64,000 nt of DNA from an uncultured Paenibacillaceae bacterium (GCA_913056365.1 CAJXLT010000016.1:1-64000), one strand, 5' to 3'. Counted from the stretch's first letter, positions 7,609 to 17,615 are shown. Translations and numbers: made by a program. The notes: a model not told the origin generated them from the letters alone.

Positions 7609-8043
7609 TTAACCACGAAGTTCCCATGCTTGGGGATTCTGGGCTTGATGCGGATGTTCGCTTCCTGCATATACCTTGAGCTTCAACTTCATCTTCTCGC
7701 CAAGTCTATTCTTCGGAAGCATGCCGTGTACAGCAAGCTCAAGCATGCGTTCAGGCTTCTTCGCAAGCATTGTACGAGCAGTTGTTACCTTCAATCCGCC
7801 TGGATGACCGGAGTGACGGTAGTAATTCTTCTGATCGAGCTTCTTGCCTGTCAAGACAACTTGATCTGCATTGATTACAACAACGAAATCGCCAGTATCA
7901 ACATGTGGCGTGAATTGCGGTTTATGTTTGCCGCGAATGATGGCAGCTACTTCACTAGCCAGACGGCCCAGTGTTTGGCCGGCAGCGTCAACGATAAACC
8001 ATTGGCGCTCCAACTCATTCGCCTTAGCCATATACGTACGCAT
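7609..8043 (-). CDS. rplM: 50S ribosomal protein L13
   Basis: L13 is an early-assembly large-subunit protein. The ATG at 8043 follows AAGGAGGACC and gives 144 aa ([15 protein letters not shown]), matching B. subtilis L13 (145); a longer frame to 8067 runs through the ribosome binding site. Family motifs include [17 protein letters not shown] and the K-rich GMLPKNRLG. It has its own promoter and a structured 5' leader, possibly autoregulatory, and is cotranscribed with rpsI. Confidence 0.98.
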   Translation of the reverse strand: MRTYMAKANELERQWFIVDAAGQTLGRLASEVAAIIRGKHKPQFTPHVDTGDFVVVINADQVVLTGKKLDQKNYYRHSGHPGGLKVTTARTMLAKKPERMLELAVHGMLPKNRLGEKMKLKLKVYAGSEHPHQAQNPQAWELRG

Positions 8044-8095
8044 AGATGGGTGGTCCTCCTTGTTCAAGCTCTATGGTTAGTTCCATACAGTTAAG

Positions 8096-8154
8096 TTTCA
8101 TTACCATGGAAGGTGACTTATTAGCTCGGGGCCGTGGGAAGCCAGCTAATGAAA
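8096..8154 (-). promoter_or_regulatory. Structured rplM leader (candidate L13-type leader)
   Basis: In the roughly 115-nt untranslated leader of rplM, an outer stem TTTCAT/ATGAAA encloses an inner stem TAGCT/AGCTA and a C-rich loop, ending about 50 nt before the start codon. Firmicute rplM leaders often carry an L13-binding autoregulatory structure. I cannot confirm that this is the known family by eye. Confidence 0.4.
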
Positions 8155-8164
8155 GCCATTTAAT

Positions 8165-8193
8165 ATAATACAACAAACAATTGCCAATAGCAA
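8165..8193 (-). promoter_or_regulatory. Promoter of rplM-rpsI
   Basis: On the minus strand there is TTGCTA (8188-8193), a 17-bp spacer and TATTAT (8165-8170). It lies in the gap after truA, so rplM-rpsI can be expressed apart from truA. Confidence 0.6.
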
Positions 8194-8214
8194 GGGGAAA
8201 GTTACATGAAGGCA

Positions 8215-8997
8215 TTAGTCAAAAGGATCCTGTTCCCCATATTCGACTGACAGCAGCGAAAGCCCCGCCGCACGGGCGGTAGGACCGGCTACCTGACGAT
8301 CCTGTGCAGCCAAGATGTGCGCCATATGTTCTGGACACCGCTTGCCCTCCCCTACCTGAATGAGAGTTCCAGCAATAATCCGCACCATATTGTACAGAAA
8401 GCCGCTCCCCGAGATGTATAGATGCAGAAGATGTCCGGTCTCTGTTGGATACGGAACAGGCTCTTCCACAACCTCTGCATAGTGAAGCGTCCGCACTCTT
8501 GATTTCTCAGTAGGCGTTCTGGTCGAGCAGAAGGAGGTGAAATCATACCGACCGATCAGATGGGCGAGAGCAGCATTCATCGCAGCTGTATCTAGCTTTA
8601 CGGGATGATGATAGACATAAGCATTGTTGAATACATGCTTCACGCGGCTATTCCAAATACTATATCGATACGTCTTGCCGATAGCTGAGTATCTCGGGTG
8701 AAACCCTTCTGATGCTTGCACCGTTTTCAGTACAACGATATCCATTGGAAGTTGACTGTGGAGAACGGCTGCCCACCGCTCGGGCGGAATGGAAGCGTCA
8801 CTGAAGAATGAAAACACTTGCCCGAACGCATGGACGCCGGAATCTGTTCGGCCAGAGCCATTCACCACAGTAGACTGCCCTGTCACCTTCTCAATGGCTG
8901 CTTCCAATTCACCTTGCACCGTTCTTCCGCGAGGCTGCTTCTGAAAGCCTTCGAAGTGAGTGCCGACATAACTGACCAAGCCTGCAATCTGGCGCAA
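8215..8997 (-). CDS. truA: tRNA pseudouridine(38-40) synthase TruA
   Basis: Converts U38, U39 and U40 of the tRNA anticodon arm to pseudouridine. The 260-aa protein carries the catalytic motif GSGRTDSGVHAFGQV, with the nucleophile Asp at residue 52, and later YDFTSFCS and GSGFLYNMVRIIAGT, all typical of TruA. It begins with TTG at 8997, with GGGGA 7 bases upstream. In B. subtilis the ECF transporter genes lie directly upstream; here the upstream neighbour is rplQ across a 345-bp gap. No clear promoter was found; read-through past the rplQ terminator is possible. Confidence 0.96.
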   Translation of the reverse strand: MRQIAGLVSYVGTHFEGFQKQPRGRTVQGELEAAIEKVTGQSTVVNGSGRTDSGVHAFGQVFSFFSDASIPPERWAAVLHSQLPMDIVVLKTVQASEGFHPRYSAIGKTYRYSIWNSRVKHVFNNAYVYHHPVKLDTAAMNAALAHLIGRYDFTSFCSTRTPTEKSRVRTLHYAEVVEEPVPYPTETGHLLHLYISGSGFLYNMVRIIAGTLIQVGEGKRCPEHMAHILAAQDRQVAGPTARAAGLSLLSVEYGEQDPFD

Positions 8998-9174
8998 TCC
9001 GCTTCCCCTCTCTCTTACTTCTGTGCCCTTATCATTCTTTACATTCGCTGGCCTCTACTCCTGTGTTCACTGTTCTGAATGGAGGAGTAAGCGCCATCGT
9101 ATTATGGCATGCAACTGGCGCTAATGGAAGCTAGGAGCCGTTAAACAGTTCATTCCTTACTTTGTTTCGTCTAT

Positions 9175-9250
9175 CGGAAATCAGAAACACTTAGCGTTCG
9201 AAATGGTCAGAAATGATGTTAAAACCACCGAATAGTGTCTCTGATTTCCG
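9175..9250. repeat. Imperfect palindromic element, 76 bp
   Basis: The left arm CGGAAATCAGAAACACT (9175-9191) and right arm AGTGTCTCTGATTTCCG (9234-9250) pair over 17 bp with one mismatch, around a 42-bp centre. There is no coding content. It looks like a small interspersed palindromic repeat rather than a terminator, having no adjacent T-run and not lying at a gene end. Confidence 0.65.
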
Positions 9251-9288
9251 TTAACCGAGCTTTCAATGATCTGTGTGGCATTGGGCAT

Positions 9289-9330
9289 AAAAAAAAAGGG
9301 CCGCACAGAAACCGAAGTTCTGCCCGCCCT
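9289..9330 (-). terminator. Terminator of the S10-spc-alpha superoperon
   Basis: On the minus strand a GC-rich hairpin (about 9298-9330, AGGGCGGGCAGAAC paired with GTTTCTGTGCGGCCCT) is followed by a run of nine T (9297-9289). It lies directly after the rplQ stop. Confidence 0.9.
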
Positions 9331-9342
9331 TTTCCCTCTTCC

Positions 9343-9708
9343 TTAAGCCTGATCAACTAATTCTAGGTACACCATGGGAGCTGCGTCCCCGCGACGAGGT
9401 CCCAGCTTCAAGATACGGGTGTATCCGCCCGGACGCTCTGCGTAGCGTGTCGCTAGTTCGCTGAACAGCTTCTGGATCGCATCCTGCTCCTCGTTCGCCT
9501 TCTCTCTGCGAACGAATGCAGCCGCTTGACGGCGAGCATGCAGATCACCACGCTTAGCCAACGTAATTAGCTTCTCAGCGATCGAACGAACTTCTTTCGC
9601 CTTCGCTTCAGTTGTCTGAATGCGCTCATGAATGAACAGATCCGTTACCAAATCGCGGAACAAAGCTTTACGCGCGCTGGAGTCCCGTCCTAATTTCTGA
9701 TATGCCAT
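9343..9708 (-). CDS. rplQ: 50S ribosomal protein L17
   Basis: L17 is a large-subunit protein near the exit tunnel. At 121 aa it has the short bacterial length. Typical segments are the N-terminal [18 protein letters not shown], the basic [14 protein letters not shown] and the closing [19 protein letters not shown]. It is the last gene of the alpha group, 43 nt after rpoA, and a strong terminator follows. Confidence 0.98.
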   Translation of the reverse strand: MAYQKLGRDSSARKALFRDLVTDLFIHERIQTTEAKAKEVRSIAEKLITLAKRGDLHARRQAAAFVRREKANEEQDAIQKLFSELATRYAERPGGYTRILKLGPRRGDAAPMVYLELVDQA

Positions 9709-9751
9709 GGGTTTCCCTCCTTTTCCTTCTGAAGTAAATCCGATACCAACA

Positions 9752-10696
9752 CTATTCCTCTGAACGCAAGCCCAGATTAAGCTCCTGCAGTTTCTCCTGC
9801 ACTTCTTCCAGCGATTTGCGTCCGAGATTCCGTACTTTCATCATATCTTCCTCGGTCTTGGTGATAAGCTCCTGTACGGTATTAATGCCGGCACGTTTCA
9901 AGCAGTTATAAGAACGGACGGACAGGTCAAGCTCCTCGATTGTCATCTCCAGAACTTTCTCCTTCTTGTCCTCTTCCTTCTCCACCATAATTTCTGCATC
10001 CTTCGCCTCATCGGTTAAGCCGACGAACAGCATCAGATGCTCATTCATGATTTTAGCGCCGAGGCTAACCGCCTCGTCAGGTCGAATGCTGCCGTCGGTC
10101 CATACTTCAAGGGTCAGTTTATCATAGTTGGTTACTTGGCCGACACGTGTATTCTCCACGCTATAATTCACTCGGGTAATCGGCGTGTAGATGGAGTCGA
10201 TCGGAATAACACCGATGGGCTGATCTTCGCGCTTGTTCTTATCCGCCTGTACATATCCTCGACCGCGTCCTGCAAAAATGCGCATGTGCAATCGCGCATC
10301 CGAAGACATGGTAGCAATATGCAAGCCGGGATTCAGAATTTCGACATCACTGTCCGCACGGATATCGCCAGCTGTGACAACGCCTTCTCCTTCTGCATCG
10401 ATCTCCAGCACTTTTTCTTCGTCCGAATGAATTTTCAAAGACAACCCTTTCAGGTTCAGTATGATTTCCGTTACGTCTTCAATAACGCCGGGAATCGTCG
10501 AAAATTCATGAAGCACGCCATCAATTTGTACAGACGTAACTGCTGCTCCAGGCAAGGAGGAGAGCAGGATACGACGCAAGGAGTTGCCCAGCGTAGTGCC
10601 GTATCCTCTTTCCAGCGGTTCAACTACGAATTTCCCATACGTACCGTCCTCATTGGTCGATACAGTTTCGATTTTCGGCTTTTCGATCTCAATCAT
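9752..10696 (-). CDS. rpoA: RNA polymerase subunit alpha
   Basis: Alpha dimerises to nucleate RNA polymerase; its C-terminal domain contacts UP elements and activators. At 314 aa it equals the B. subtilis length. The N-terminal domain shows [17 protein letters not shown], the acidic linker has EKEEDKKEK, and the C-terminal domain has [18 protein letters not shown] and [11 protein letters not shown]. It lies 126 nt downstream of rpsK; that gap has no convincing promoter or structure. Confidence 0.99.
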   Translation of the reverse strand: MIEIEKPKIETVSTNEDGTYGKFVVEPLERGYGTTLGNSLRRILLSSLPGAAVTSVQIDGVLHEFSTIPGVIEDVTEIILNLKGLSLKIHSDEEKVLEIDAEGEGVVTAGDIRADSDVEILNPGLHIATMSSDARLHMRIFAGRGRGYVQADKNKREDQPIGVIPIDSIYTPITRVNYSVENTRVGQVTNYDKLTLEVWTDGSIRPDEAVSLGAKIMNEHLMLFVGLTDEAKDAEIMVEKEEDKKEKVLEMTIEELDLSVRSYNCLKRAGINTVQELITKTEEDMMKVRNLGRKSLEEVQEKLQELNLGLRSEE

Positions 10697-10822
10697 CCAA
10701 TTAACCCTCCTTCAAAACGTCCATCAAGAGAACCTGCAATCTATGCAAACAATGTAGTATTCCTATCTCTATCCAACATTATTCACGTATTGGAATGAAA
10801 TATACCACATAGTTGATACGGT

Positions 10823-11221
10823 TTATACACGACGACGTTTTGGCGGACGGCAACCGTTGTGCGGGATCGGCGTGACGTCTTTGATCATATTCACTTCAAG
10901 TCCGGCTGCCTGCAACGAGCGGATCGCCGCTTCACGACCAGCACCAGGACCTTTTACCATGACTTCTACAACCTTCATACCGTGCTCCATCGCTGCTTTT
11001 GCAGCTGATTCGGCTGCCATTTGCGCTGCGAACGGCGTGCTCTTACGAGAGCCTCTAAAACCAAGGCCGCCGGAGCTTGCCCAGGAGACCGCATTGCCAT
11101 GGGGATCGGTAATGGTAACGATCGTATTGTTGAACGTCGAACGGATGTGCGCCACACCGGTCTCAATATTTTTACGGTCACGGCGTTTCGTACGGGCTAC
11201 TTTTGTTTTCGGTCTAGCCAT
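10823..11221 (-). CDS. rpsK: 30S ribosomal protein S11
   Basis: S11 is a small-subunit platform protein that lines the mRNA exit near the E site. It is 132 aa with the conserved [29 protein letters not shown] and the C-terminal [15 protein letters not shown]. It starts 18 nt after rpsM in the usual order. Confidence 0.98.
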   Translation of the reverse strand: MARPKTKVARTKRRDRKNIETGVAHIRSTFNNTIVTITDPHGNAVSWASSGGLGFRGSRKSTPFAAQMAAESAAKAAMEHGMKVVEVMVKGPGAGREAAIRSLQAAGLEVNMIKDVTPIPHNGCRPPKRRRV

Positions 11222-11239
11222 TTCACTTATCCCCCCTTA

Positions 11240-11605
11240 TTACTTCTTCTTGTTCGCTACTGTACGGCGAGGACCTTTACGCGTACGTGCGTTGGTTTTC
11301 GTCCGTTGTCCACGAACCGGAAGTCCGCGACGGTGACGGATACCGCGGTAGCATCCAATTTCCATCAGACGCTTAATGTTCAGGTTCACTTCACGACGAA
11401 GGTCACCCTCTACTTTGATTACAGAAATCGCGTCACGAACTTTGCTGACCTCATCTTCTGTCAGATCGCGCACACGAGTGCTTGGATCAATTCCTGTTTG
11501 CTCGACAATCTTCTGGGCCGTCGACGGACCAATACCGAAGATGTAAGTCAAGCCGACAATAATTCGCTTATCACGAGGTAAGTCAACACCAGCTATACGT
11601 GCCAT
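11240..11605 (-). CDS. rpsM: 30S ribosomal protein S13
   Basis: S13 is a head protein that contacts the P-site tRNA and bridges to the large subunit. At 121 aa it shows [38 protein letters not shown] and the basic tail [15 protein letters not shown]. It starts 11 nt after rpmJ. Confidence 0.98.
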   Translation of the reverse strand: MARIAGVDLPRDKRIIVGLTYIFGIGPSTAQKIVEQTGIDPSTRVRDLTEDEVSKVRDAISVIKVEGDLRREVNLNIKRLMEIGCYRGIRHRRGLPVRGQRTKTNARTRKGPRRTVANKKK

Positions 11606-11616
11606 TCAGACACCTC

Positions 11617-11757
<141 letters not shown>

Positions 11758-11973
11758 CTATTTTCGATACGTAATACGCCCACGCGTTAAATCATAAGGC
11801 GATAATTGAATCACCACTCTGTCACCAGTCAATATACGAATGAAATGCATCCGCAGCTTGCCTGAGACATGAGCCAATATTTGATGCCCGTTCTCCAGCT
11901 CTACCTTGAACATCGCGTTCGGAAGGGGTTCAAGCACCGTACCTTCTACTTCAATGACATCTTCTTTCGACAC
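11758..11973 (-). CDS. infA: Translation initiation factor IF-1
   Basis: IF-1 is a one-domain OB-fold (S1-like) factor that binds the ribosomal A site during initiation. The GTG at 11973 has GGAG 7 bases upstream and gives 71 aa ([15 protein letters not shown]), matching the family; a TTG two codons earlier is too close to the site. Motifs: [28 protein letters not shown] and the tail [13 protein letters not shown]. It begins 2 nt after the preceding KOW gene, so the two are probably translationally coupled. Confidence 0.97.
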   Translation of the reverse strand: MSKEDVIEVEGTVLEPLPNAMFKVELENGHQILAHVSGKLRMHFIRILTGDRVVIQLSPYDLTRGRITYRK

Positions 11974-11975
11974 AG

Positions 11976-12284
11976 TCAATCTCCTTTCTCATGCGCACCG
12001 TTTTGCTCATTCTGTACGCTTTGCACCGCGTAACGAAGCTTTCCGTTGGTCACCCGTCCGGTTTCCGACAAGCTGCTTGCGACCTCACTCGAAATGCGAT
12101 CGTACAGCTTGAGGTGTAAGAGATTCTTTTTCTTCGGCTGATCAAACTTGCGCTTGTCGCCATCAGCTATCATCACAAATCTCTCGTCGAGCACTGTAAG
12201 AATCACTGCAAGCTTACCTGCATCGCGTCCTTTCAGAATCTCAACAATTTGACCGATTTTCGGCTGTCTACTGTCTTCGTCCAA
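11976..12284 (-). CDS. KOW-domain protein, L14e/L6e-like (YbzG)
   Basis: The 102-aa protein begins with a KOW motif ([21 protein letters not shown]), the RNA-binding loop of ribosomal L14e/L24-type proteins, and has a basic centre ([15 protein letters not shown]). The TTG start at 12284 has GGTGG about 7 bases upstream. Its position between map and infA matches B. subtilis ybzG, a small protein of unknown role; RNA or ribosome binding is inferred from the domain. Confidence 0.85.
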   Translation of the reverse strand: MDEDSRQPKIGQIVEILKGRDAGKLAVILTVLDERFVMIADGDKRKFDQPKKKNLLHLKLYDRISSEVASSLSETGRVTNGKLRYAVQSVQNEQNGAHEKGD

Positions 12285-12295
12285 CGTTTATCCAC

Positions 12296-13048
12296 CTACG
12301 ATTCTGACTTAGTGAGAATTTCATAGCCTTCAGGAGTTATCGCTATCGTGTGCTCGAAGTGAGCACATAACGATCCATCCTCCGTCACGACTGTCCATCC
12401 GTCATCCAACGTCTTCACATATCGTTCGCCCACATTGACCATTGGTTCGATCGCCAGCACCATGCCGGGTTTTAGCCGCGGGCCGCGGTCTGGAAGTCCG
12501 TAGTTCGGGATTTGCGGCTCCTCATGCAGTTCAGAGCCAATCCCGTGTCCCACATATTCCCGTACAATGGACATGTTCTCAGCTTCCACCGTTTGTTGAA
12601 TGGCATGAGAGATGGTGTACAGCCGAGTATTCGGCTTCGCTTCCGCTAATCCGGCATAAAGAGATCGTTCCGTTACCTCTAACAGCTTCTGTGCTGTGTC
12701 AGAGACGGAGCCCACAGGATAGGTCCAAGCCGAATCGCCGTGGTAGCCCTTATACTGTGCGCCGATATCTATACTAATTATATCGCCTTCTCGTAATTTA
12801 CGCGAACCGGGAATGCCGTGCACCAGCTCTTCGTTAACGGATACGCAAATACTGCCAGGAAATCCATTGTAGCCTTTGAAAGACGGGATCGCTCCCTGAC
12901 TCCGTATGAAGGTTTCGGCGATCTGATCAAGCTCTGCGGTTGTTATCCCTGGCTTGATTGCCTTGGCTAAGCTTTTGTGGGTATCGGCGACAATTCTGCC
13001 TGCTTCCCGCATCAACCGCAGTTCCGATTCAGATTTGCAAATGATCAT
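12296..13048 (-). CDS. map: Type I methionine aminopeptidase
   Basis: Removes the initiator methionine from nascent proteins. The 250-aa pita-bread fold has the five metal ligands in their usual settings: [19 protein letters not shown] (two Asp), [13 protein letters not shown] (His), LAIEPMV (Glu) and HFEHTIAIT (Glu). The ATG at 13048 directly abuts the adk stop codon (TAAATG), so the two are coupled. Standard secY-adk-map order. Confidence 0.97.
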   Translation of the reverse strand: MIICKSESELRLMREAGRIVADTHKSLAKAIKPGITTAELDQIAETFIRSQGAIPSFKGYNGFPGSICVSVNEELVHGIPGSRKLREGDIISIDIGAQYKGYHGDSAWTYPVGSVSDTAQKLLEVTERSLYAGLAEAKPNTRLYTISHAIQQTVEAENMSIVREYVGHGIGSELHEEPQIPNYGLPDRGPRLKPGMVLAIEPMVNVGERYVKTLDDGWTVVTEDGSLCAHFEHTIAITPEGYEILTKSES

Positions 13049-13699
13049 TTATGCTTGCCCCCGTAACCGAGTGGAGATCTCTTGTTGAACAGCGTCAATC
13101 TCCTGCTCGCCGTCAACCTGCATCAGCAATCCCTGCTTCTCATAATAAGCGAGCAAAGGCGCTGTCTTGTTCATATATTCATCCAACCGTGTTCCGACTT
13201 TCTCTTCTGTATCGTCTGAACGCTGGTACAGTTCACCGCTGCACTTGTCACAGACGCCTTCTTGCTTCGTCGGGTTGAACAACACATGGAATGTCGCTCC
13301 GCACGACTTGCATATCCGGCGTCCTGTCAGGCGGTCCAACAGCAGCCTGCGATCGACGGACAGATTGATCACATGGTGGATCCGTTTCCCCATTTCCTTC
13401 ACGATATCATCCAGCGCTTCCGCCTGAGATAATGTACGCGGGAAGCCATCAAGCAGAAAGCCTTGCTGGGCGTCATCCTGCTGGAGACGCTCCTTCACAA
13501 TGCCAATCGTAATTTCATCTGGCACCAACAATCCTTGATCCACATATTCCTTCGCCTTGACACCTAGAGCAGTACCTTGACTCATAGCCAAGCGAAATGC
13601 ATCACCTGTTGATATGTGCGGAATGCCAAACTCTGTAACGATATACTCAGCTTGCGTGCCTTTACCTGCGCCAGGGGGACCCATGAATAGTAAATTCAA
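13049..13699 (-). CDS. adk: Adenylate kinase, zinc-binding lid
   Basis: Interconverts AMP plus ATP and two ADP. The 216-aa protein has P-loop GPPGAGKGT (7-15), the AMP site DGFPRTLSQAEALD and a LID with four cysteines at 130, 133, 150 and 153, exactly as in the zinc-stabilised Bacillus enzyme. It begins with TTG at 13699, GGGAGGT 8 bases upstream, 18 nt after secY. Confidence 0.98.
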   Translation of the reverse strand: MNLLFMGPPGAGKGTQAEYIVTEFGIPHISTGDAFRLAMSQGTALGVKAKEYVDQGLLVPDEITIGIVKERLQQDDAQQGFLLDGFPRTLSQAEALDDIVKEMGKRIHHVINLSVDRRLLLDRLTGRRICKSCGATFHVLFNPTKQEGVCDKCSGELYQRSDDTEEKVGTRLDEYMNKTAPLLAYYEKQGLLMQVDGEQEIDAVQQEISTRLRGQA

Positions 13700-13717
13700 T
13701 ATGCTGTACCTCCCAGG

Positions 13718-15022
13718 CTATTTGATGAAGCCCTTGTAATGGCGCTTAATCAATTGGCTCTCTACCTGTTTCATCGTTTCGAGGGCTACACCGACAACGA
13801 TCAATAACGATGTTCCGCCGATGGCTACTTGCTGTGGCAAGCCAGCCAAGCTGCCGAAGAATACCGGCAAGATCGAAATCAATGCAAGGAATATCGCCCC
13901 TGCCAATGTGATTCTAGTCAAAATTCTTGTCAAATATACACTAGTTGTCTTCCCTGGTCGTATACCTGGAATATATCCGCCATTCTTCTTCATCTGATCC
14001 GCCATCTGTACAGGATTAATCTGTACGAACGTATAGAAGAAGGTGAAGCCGATAATCAAGATGACATACAGCACCATGCCAAGCGGTTGTGAGTAGTTCA
14101 ACTCACGAATGATCCAGTCTGCCCATGCGCTACCTGTCCAGAATTGTGCAATCGTTGCTGGGAAGAACAAGAGCGACAGTGCGAAGATGACCGGAATAAC
14201 ACCTGATGCATTTACCTTCAACGGTATGTGCGTAGATTGGCCGCCGTACATCTTACGGCCCACAACACGCTTAGCATACTGAACCGGAATCTTCCGGATA
14301 CCCTGTTGAATGTAAATAACGCCAACCACGATGGCCACGACTACGAGTACAATGACGATGAGCTTCACGATGTTCAGGAACAACATATCTGCTGCATCGC
14401 CTGTAAACAATGTTTGATAAATTAGATTAACAGTTGATGGTATACCTGCGATGATACCGGCGAAGATTAGAATCGAGATACCGTTACCGATGCCGCGTTC
14501 TGTAATCTGCTCGCCAAGCCACATCAGGAATGCCGTACCAGCTGTCAATACGATCGCAATAACCGTATACGTAGCAAAGCTCGGATCGATAACCATTTGC
14601 TGTGTATACAACCGGTTAAAGCCGATCGACATCGAATAGGCTTGAATAAACCCAAGTCCGATTGTGCCGTACCTGGTGATCTGTGCAAGCTTACGCTTGC
14701 CAATCTCGCCTTCCTTCGCCCATTGCGCAAACTTCGGGATGACATCCATAGATAGCAGCTGCACAATAATCGAAGCCGTAATGTAAGGCATAATCCCCAT
14801 CGCGAAGATGGAGAAGTTGTTCAGCGCGCCGCCTGAGAATGTGTTCAGCAACCCGAATATATCACCTTGCTGAGAGCGGTCGTAGTTCTTCAGGAACTCG
14901 ATATCAATGTTGGGTACCGGGATGAACGAACCGAGCCGATAAATCAGCAAGATTCCCAGTGTAAATAGGATTTTGTTCCGCAGATCCTGTACCCGCATGA
15001 TATTGGATATGGTCTTGAACAT
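13718..15022 (-). CDS. secY: Protein translocase channel subunit SecY
   Basis: The ten-helix channel of the Sec translocon, paired with SecE (encoded at 62.2 kb) and SecG. It is 434 aa. Motifs include YRLGSFIPVPNID in the first helix, the plug-side GGALNNFSIFAMGIMPYI, and the cytosolic loops QQGIRKIPVQYAKR and GYIPGIRPGK that contact SecA and ribosome. The ATG at 15022 overlaps the rplO stop (TGATG), with GAGGTG 5 bases upstream, so translation is coupled to L15. Confidence 0.98.
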   Translation of the reverse strand: MFKTISNIMRVQDLRNKILFTLGILLIYRLGSFIPVPNIDIEFLKNYDRSQQGDIFGLLNTFSGGALNNFSIFAMGIMPYITASIIVQLLSMDVIPKFAQWAKEGEIGKRKLAQITRYGTIGLGFIQAYSMSIGFNRLYTQQMVIDPSFATYTVIAIVLTAGTAFLMWLGEQITERGIGNGISILIFAGIIAGIPSTVNLIYQTLFTGDAADMLFLNIVKLIVIVLVVVAIVVGVIYIQQGIRKIPVQYAKRVVGRKMYGGQSTHIPLKVNASGVIPVIFALSLLFFPATIAQFWTGSAWADWIIRELNYSQPLGMVLYVILIIGFTFFYTFVQINPVQMADQMKKNGGYIPGIRPGKTTSVYLTRILTRITLAGAIFLALISILPVFFGSLAGLPQQVAIGGTSLLIVVGVALETMKQVESQLIKRHYKGFIK

Positions 15023-15462
15023 CAAATCACCTCGGATTTACCGCCGGCAGCTTGAATTTTTTCCACCGCAGATTGGGAGAACTTATGAGCCTTGACGGTC
15101 AATTTTACTTGCAATTCGCCGTTGCCGAGCACTTTGATGCCGTCTCTCGCGTTTTTTACAACTCCGGATTCCAATAGTGTCTCCGGGGTAACTTCTGTTC
15201 CCTCTGCAAAGCGATTCAGATCATCTAGATTAATGATCGCAAACTCTTTGCGGTGAATATTGGTGAATCCGCGCTTCGGCAGTCGACGGAACAAAGGGTT
15301 TTGGCCGCCTTCAAATCCTGGACGGACACCGCCGCCTGAACGAGCGTTTTGACCTTTGTGGCCTTTGCCGGCAGTCTTACCGTTGCCAGATCCAATTCCC
15401 CGTCCCTTGCGCTTGCGCACATGCGTGGAACCAGGTGCAGGTTGCAATTCATGTAATTTCAT
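15022..15462 (-). CDS. rplO: 50S ribosomal protein L15
   Basis: L15 is a late-assembly large-subunit protein. It is 146 aa with a glycine-rich N-terminus ([18 protein letters not shown]) and [20 protein letters not shown], the standard family features. It follows rpmD by 24 nt and overlaps secY by one base. Confidence 0.98.
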   Translation of the reverse strand: MKLHELQPAPGSTHVRKRKGRGIGSGNGKTAGKGHKGQNARSGGGVRPGFEGGQNPLFRRLPKRGFTNIHRKEFAIINLDDLNRFAEGTEVTPETLLESGVVKNARDGIKVLGNGELQVKLTVKAHKFSQSAVEKIQAAGGKSEVI

Positions 15463-15486
15463 GGGTGCACCTCCTTGTTAATGATA

Positions 15487-15669
15487 TTACACTTCTTTCA
15501 CTTCAACCAAGTGACTGACTTTGTTAATCATACCCCGAATGGCTTCATTATCCGCATGGACTACAGATTGGTGAAGCTTGCGCAGTCCTAGCGTCTTGAC
15601 AGTCACCCGTTGATCTTCCGGGCGTCCGATCAAACTGCGTTTGAGGGTAACTTGTAGGTTTTTCGCCAT
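15487..15669 (-). CDS. rpmD: 50S ribosomal protein L30
   Basis: A 60-aa large-subunit protein with the family pattern [20 protein letters not shown] and [15 protein letters not shown]. It lies between rpsE and rplO in the usual order, 13 nt after rpsE. Confidence 0.97.
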   Translation of the reverse strand: MAKNLQVTLKRSLIGRPEDQRVTVKTLGLRKLHQSVVHADNEAIRGMINKVSHLVEVKEV

Positions 15670-15682
15670 CGGTATCCCCTCC

Positions 15683-16180
15683 TTATCCTAACAGTTCTTC
15701 CACGGTTTTGCCGCGTAATTTTGCTACATCTTCTGCACGCTTCAGTCGGCCTAAGCCTTCGAGCGTCGCATTCACCATGTTCATGGAGTTCGAGGACCCC
15801 AGAGATTTCGTCAGAATATCGCCTACACCTGCAAGCTCCAGAACCGCACGTACCGGTCCGCCTGCGATAACTCCTGTACCTTCCGATGCCGGCTTCAGCA
15901 TAACCTTGCCAGCGCCGAAATGTCCAAGCACTTGATGCGGAATCGTCGTGCCAACCATTGGCACTTGAATAAGATTCTTCTTCGCATCATCAATGCCTTT
16001 GCGGATGGCATCCGGCACTTCAGAAGCTTTGCCGATCCCGGCGCCAACCCATCCTTTGCCGTCACCAACTACAACCAGTGCGCTGAAGCTGAAGCGGCGA
16101 CCGCCTTTGACAACTTTCGCAACACGATTGATATGCACAACTTTCTCTGTCAATTCCAAAGTGTTAGGATCTATGCGCAA
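15683..16180 (-). CDS. rpsE: 30S ribosomal protein S5
   Basis: S5 lines the mRNA entry channel and affects decoding fidelity. It is 165 aa with an N-terminal double-stranded-RNA-like domain ([34 protein letters not shown]) and a C-terminal domain ([18 protein letters not shown]). No change is evident in the loop where spectinomycin resistance mutations arise. It starts 27 nt after rplR. Confidence 0.98.
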   Translation of the reverse strand: MRIDPNTLELTEKVVHINRVAKVVKGGRRFSFSALVVVGDGKGWVGAGIGKASEVPDAIRKGIDDAKKNLIQVPMVGTTIPHQVLGHFGAGKVMLKPASEGTGVIAGGPVRAVLELAGVGDILTKSLGSSNSMNMVNATLEGLGRLKRAEDVAKLRGKTVEELLG

Positions 16181-16207
16181 GTGACTGACCTCCTTTTCCA
16201 GTGTTAT

Positions 16208-16573
16208 TTAGAATTTCAATCCGGCTTCGCGAGCGGCATCTGCCAGCGCTTGAATCCGTCCGTGATACAAGTATCCACCGCGGTCGAAGACTACTTGATC
16301 TACACCAGCCGCTTTCGCGCGCTTCGCGATCAGTTCGCCTACTTTGCCAGCTGCCTCTACGCTGCCGCCATTGCCAACTTCGCCGATCTCTTTATCCAAT
16401 GTAGACGCAGCAACCAATGTTGCGCCCTTGGTATCGTCAATTAGCTGTGCGTAAATGTGCTTGGAGGAACGGAACACGTTCAACCGAGGACGTGCTGTTG
16501 TACCATGCAGTGACTTGCGCACACGCAGGTGACGCTTCTTGCGTGCCTTGTTCTTATCACCCTTCGTGATCAT
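16208..16573 (-). CDS. rplR: 50S ribosomal protein L18
   Basis: L18 binds 5S rRNA in the central protuberance. The ATG at 16573 gives 121 aa ([15 protein letters not shown]), like B. subtilis L18 (120). A GTG four codons upstream falls inside the AGGAG site and is rejected. Motifs: [17 protein letters not shown] and [12 protein letters not shown], ending in [10 protein letters not shown]. Confidence 0.97.
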   Translation of the reverse strand: MITKGDKNKARKKRHLRVRKSLHGTTARPRLNVFRSSKHIYAQLIDDTKGATLVAASTLDKEIGEVGNGGSVEAAGKVGELIAKRAKAAGVDQVVFDRGGYLYHGRIQALADAAREAGLKF

Positions 16574-16613
16574 GGGAGACTTCACTCCTTTCCACTCGCT
16601 TAACTAGCTAGCC

Positions 16614-17156
16614 TTATTTCTTCTTACCCGCTTTACCTTCCTTGCGGATAATGCGTTCGTTTTCATACTTGATTCCTTTGCCCTTGTAAGGTTCAGGCTC
16701 GCGCACTGAACGGATTTTGGCTGCGATTGCGCCAACACGTTCTTTGTCGATGCCTTTCACGATTACTTTATTGTTGGCAGGAACTTCAAACTCAATGCCT
16801 TGCTCCGGCTCGATCTCTACTGGATGGGAATAACCAACGTTCAGTACAACCTTCTTGCCGGTCAATTGAGCACGGTAACCGACGCCAACGAGATCGAGCG
16901 ATTTGCTGAAGCCGTCTGTAACGCCGCATACCATATTATTGATCACGCTGCGGGTAGTACCGTGCAGCGATCTGTGTGTTTTGTTATCAGAAGGACGGAC
17001 AACGTTCAATTCAGATCCGTTCACTTCTACTTCCATATCGCGATGAATTTCGCGGGACAATGTTCCTTTCGGTCCTTTTACCGTAATGACACGATTGTCC
17101 AGTTGAATGTCGACACCATTCGGAATGGTGATCGCTTTACGTCCGATACGAGACAT
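16614..17156 (-). CDS. rplF: 50S ribosomal protein L6
   Basis: L6 sits near the factor-binding site and sarcin-ricin loop. The 180-aa two-domain protein has [16 protein letters not shown] at the N-terminus, [16 protein letters not shown] in the centre and the conserved C-terminal [16 protein letters not shown]. It starts 29 nt after rpsH. Confidence 0.98.
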   Translation of the reverse strand: MSRIGRKAITIPNGVDIQLDNRVITVKGPKGTLSREIHRDMEVEVNGSELNVVRPSDNKTHRSLHGTTRSVINNMVCGVTDGFSKSLDLVGVGYRAQLTGKKVVLNVGYSHPVEIEPEQGIEFEVPANNKVIVKGIDKERVGAIAAKIRSVREPEPYKGKGIKYENERIIRKEGKAGKKK

Positions 17157-17185
17157 GGGTACACCTCCATTCGATTAAGCTTATC

Positions 17186-17584
17186 TTACCATACGTAACA
17201 AAGAACTTCGCCGCCAGCTTTTTTCTGACGAGCTTCTTTGTCAGACATTACACCCGTCGAGGTGGAAAGGATTGCGATGCCCAATCCGCCAAGTACGCGT
17301 GGAATTTCATGCGTTTTTGCATATACACGCAAACCGGGTTTACTGATCCGTTTCAAACCGGTGATGACACGTTCACTGTTCTGACCGTATTTCAAGAAGA
17401 TACGAATGATCCCTTGTTTGTTATCTTCCACATACTCCGCATCGCGAATGAAGCCTTCTTGCTTCAGAATCTCTGCGATTTGCTTCTTGATCTTCGAAGC
17501 CGGCACTTCAACCGTTTCGTGACGAACCGTATTGGCATTGCGAATGCGAGTCAGCATATCTGCAATTGGATCTGACATTACCAT
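17186..17584 (-). CDS. rpsH: 30S ribosomal protein S8
   Basis: S8 is a primary 16S rRNA binder in the central domain; in some bacteria it represses its own operon. It is 132 aa, starting [18 protein letters not shown], with [21 protein letters not shown] near the end. GGAGG lies 10 bases before the ATG at 17584. Confidence 0.98.
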   Translation of the reverse strand: MVMSDPIADMLTRIRNANTVRHETVEVPASKIKKQIAEILKQEGFIRDAEYVEDNKQGIIRIFLKYGQNSERVITGLKRISKPGLRVYAKTHEIPRVLGGLGIAILSTSTGVMSDKEARQKKAGGEVLCYVW

Positions 17585-17615
17585 AGTATAGGAACCTCCT
17601 TCCTGAAGCGGGTGA

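Larger units (their letters stand above)
8998..9342. other. Gene-free gap between truA and rplQ
   Basis: This 345-bp stretch has no credible coding frame. It holds a short inverted repeat (TAAGCGCCA at 9088-9096 with TGGCGCTA at 9116-9123), a longer inverted-repeat element at 9175-9250, and the rplQ terminator at 9289-9330. B. subtilis has the three ECF transporter genes here. Confidence 0.75.

Noticed and set aside
10037-10798. Plus-strand frame of 253 codons
   Set aside because: Antisense to rpoA; a shadow produced by codon bias.
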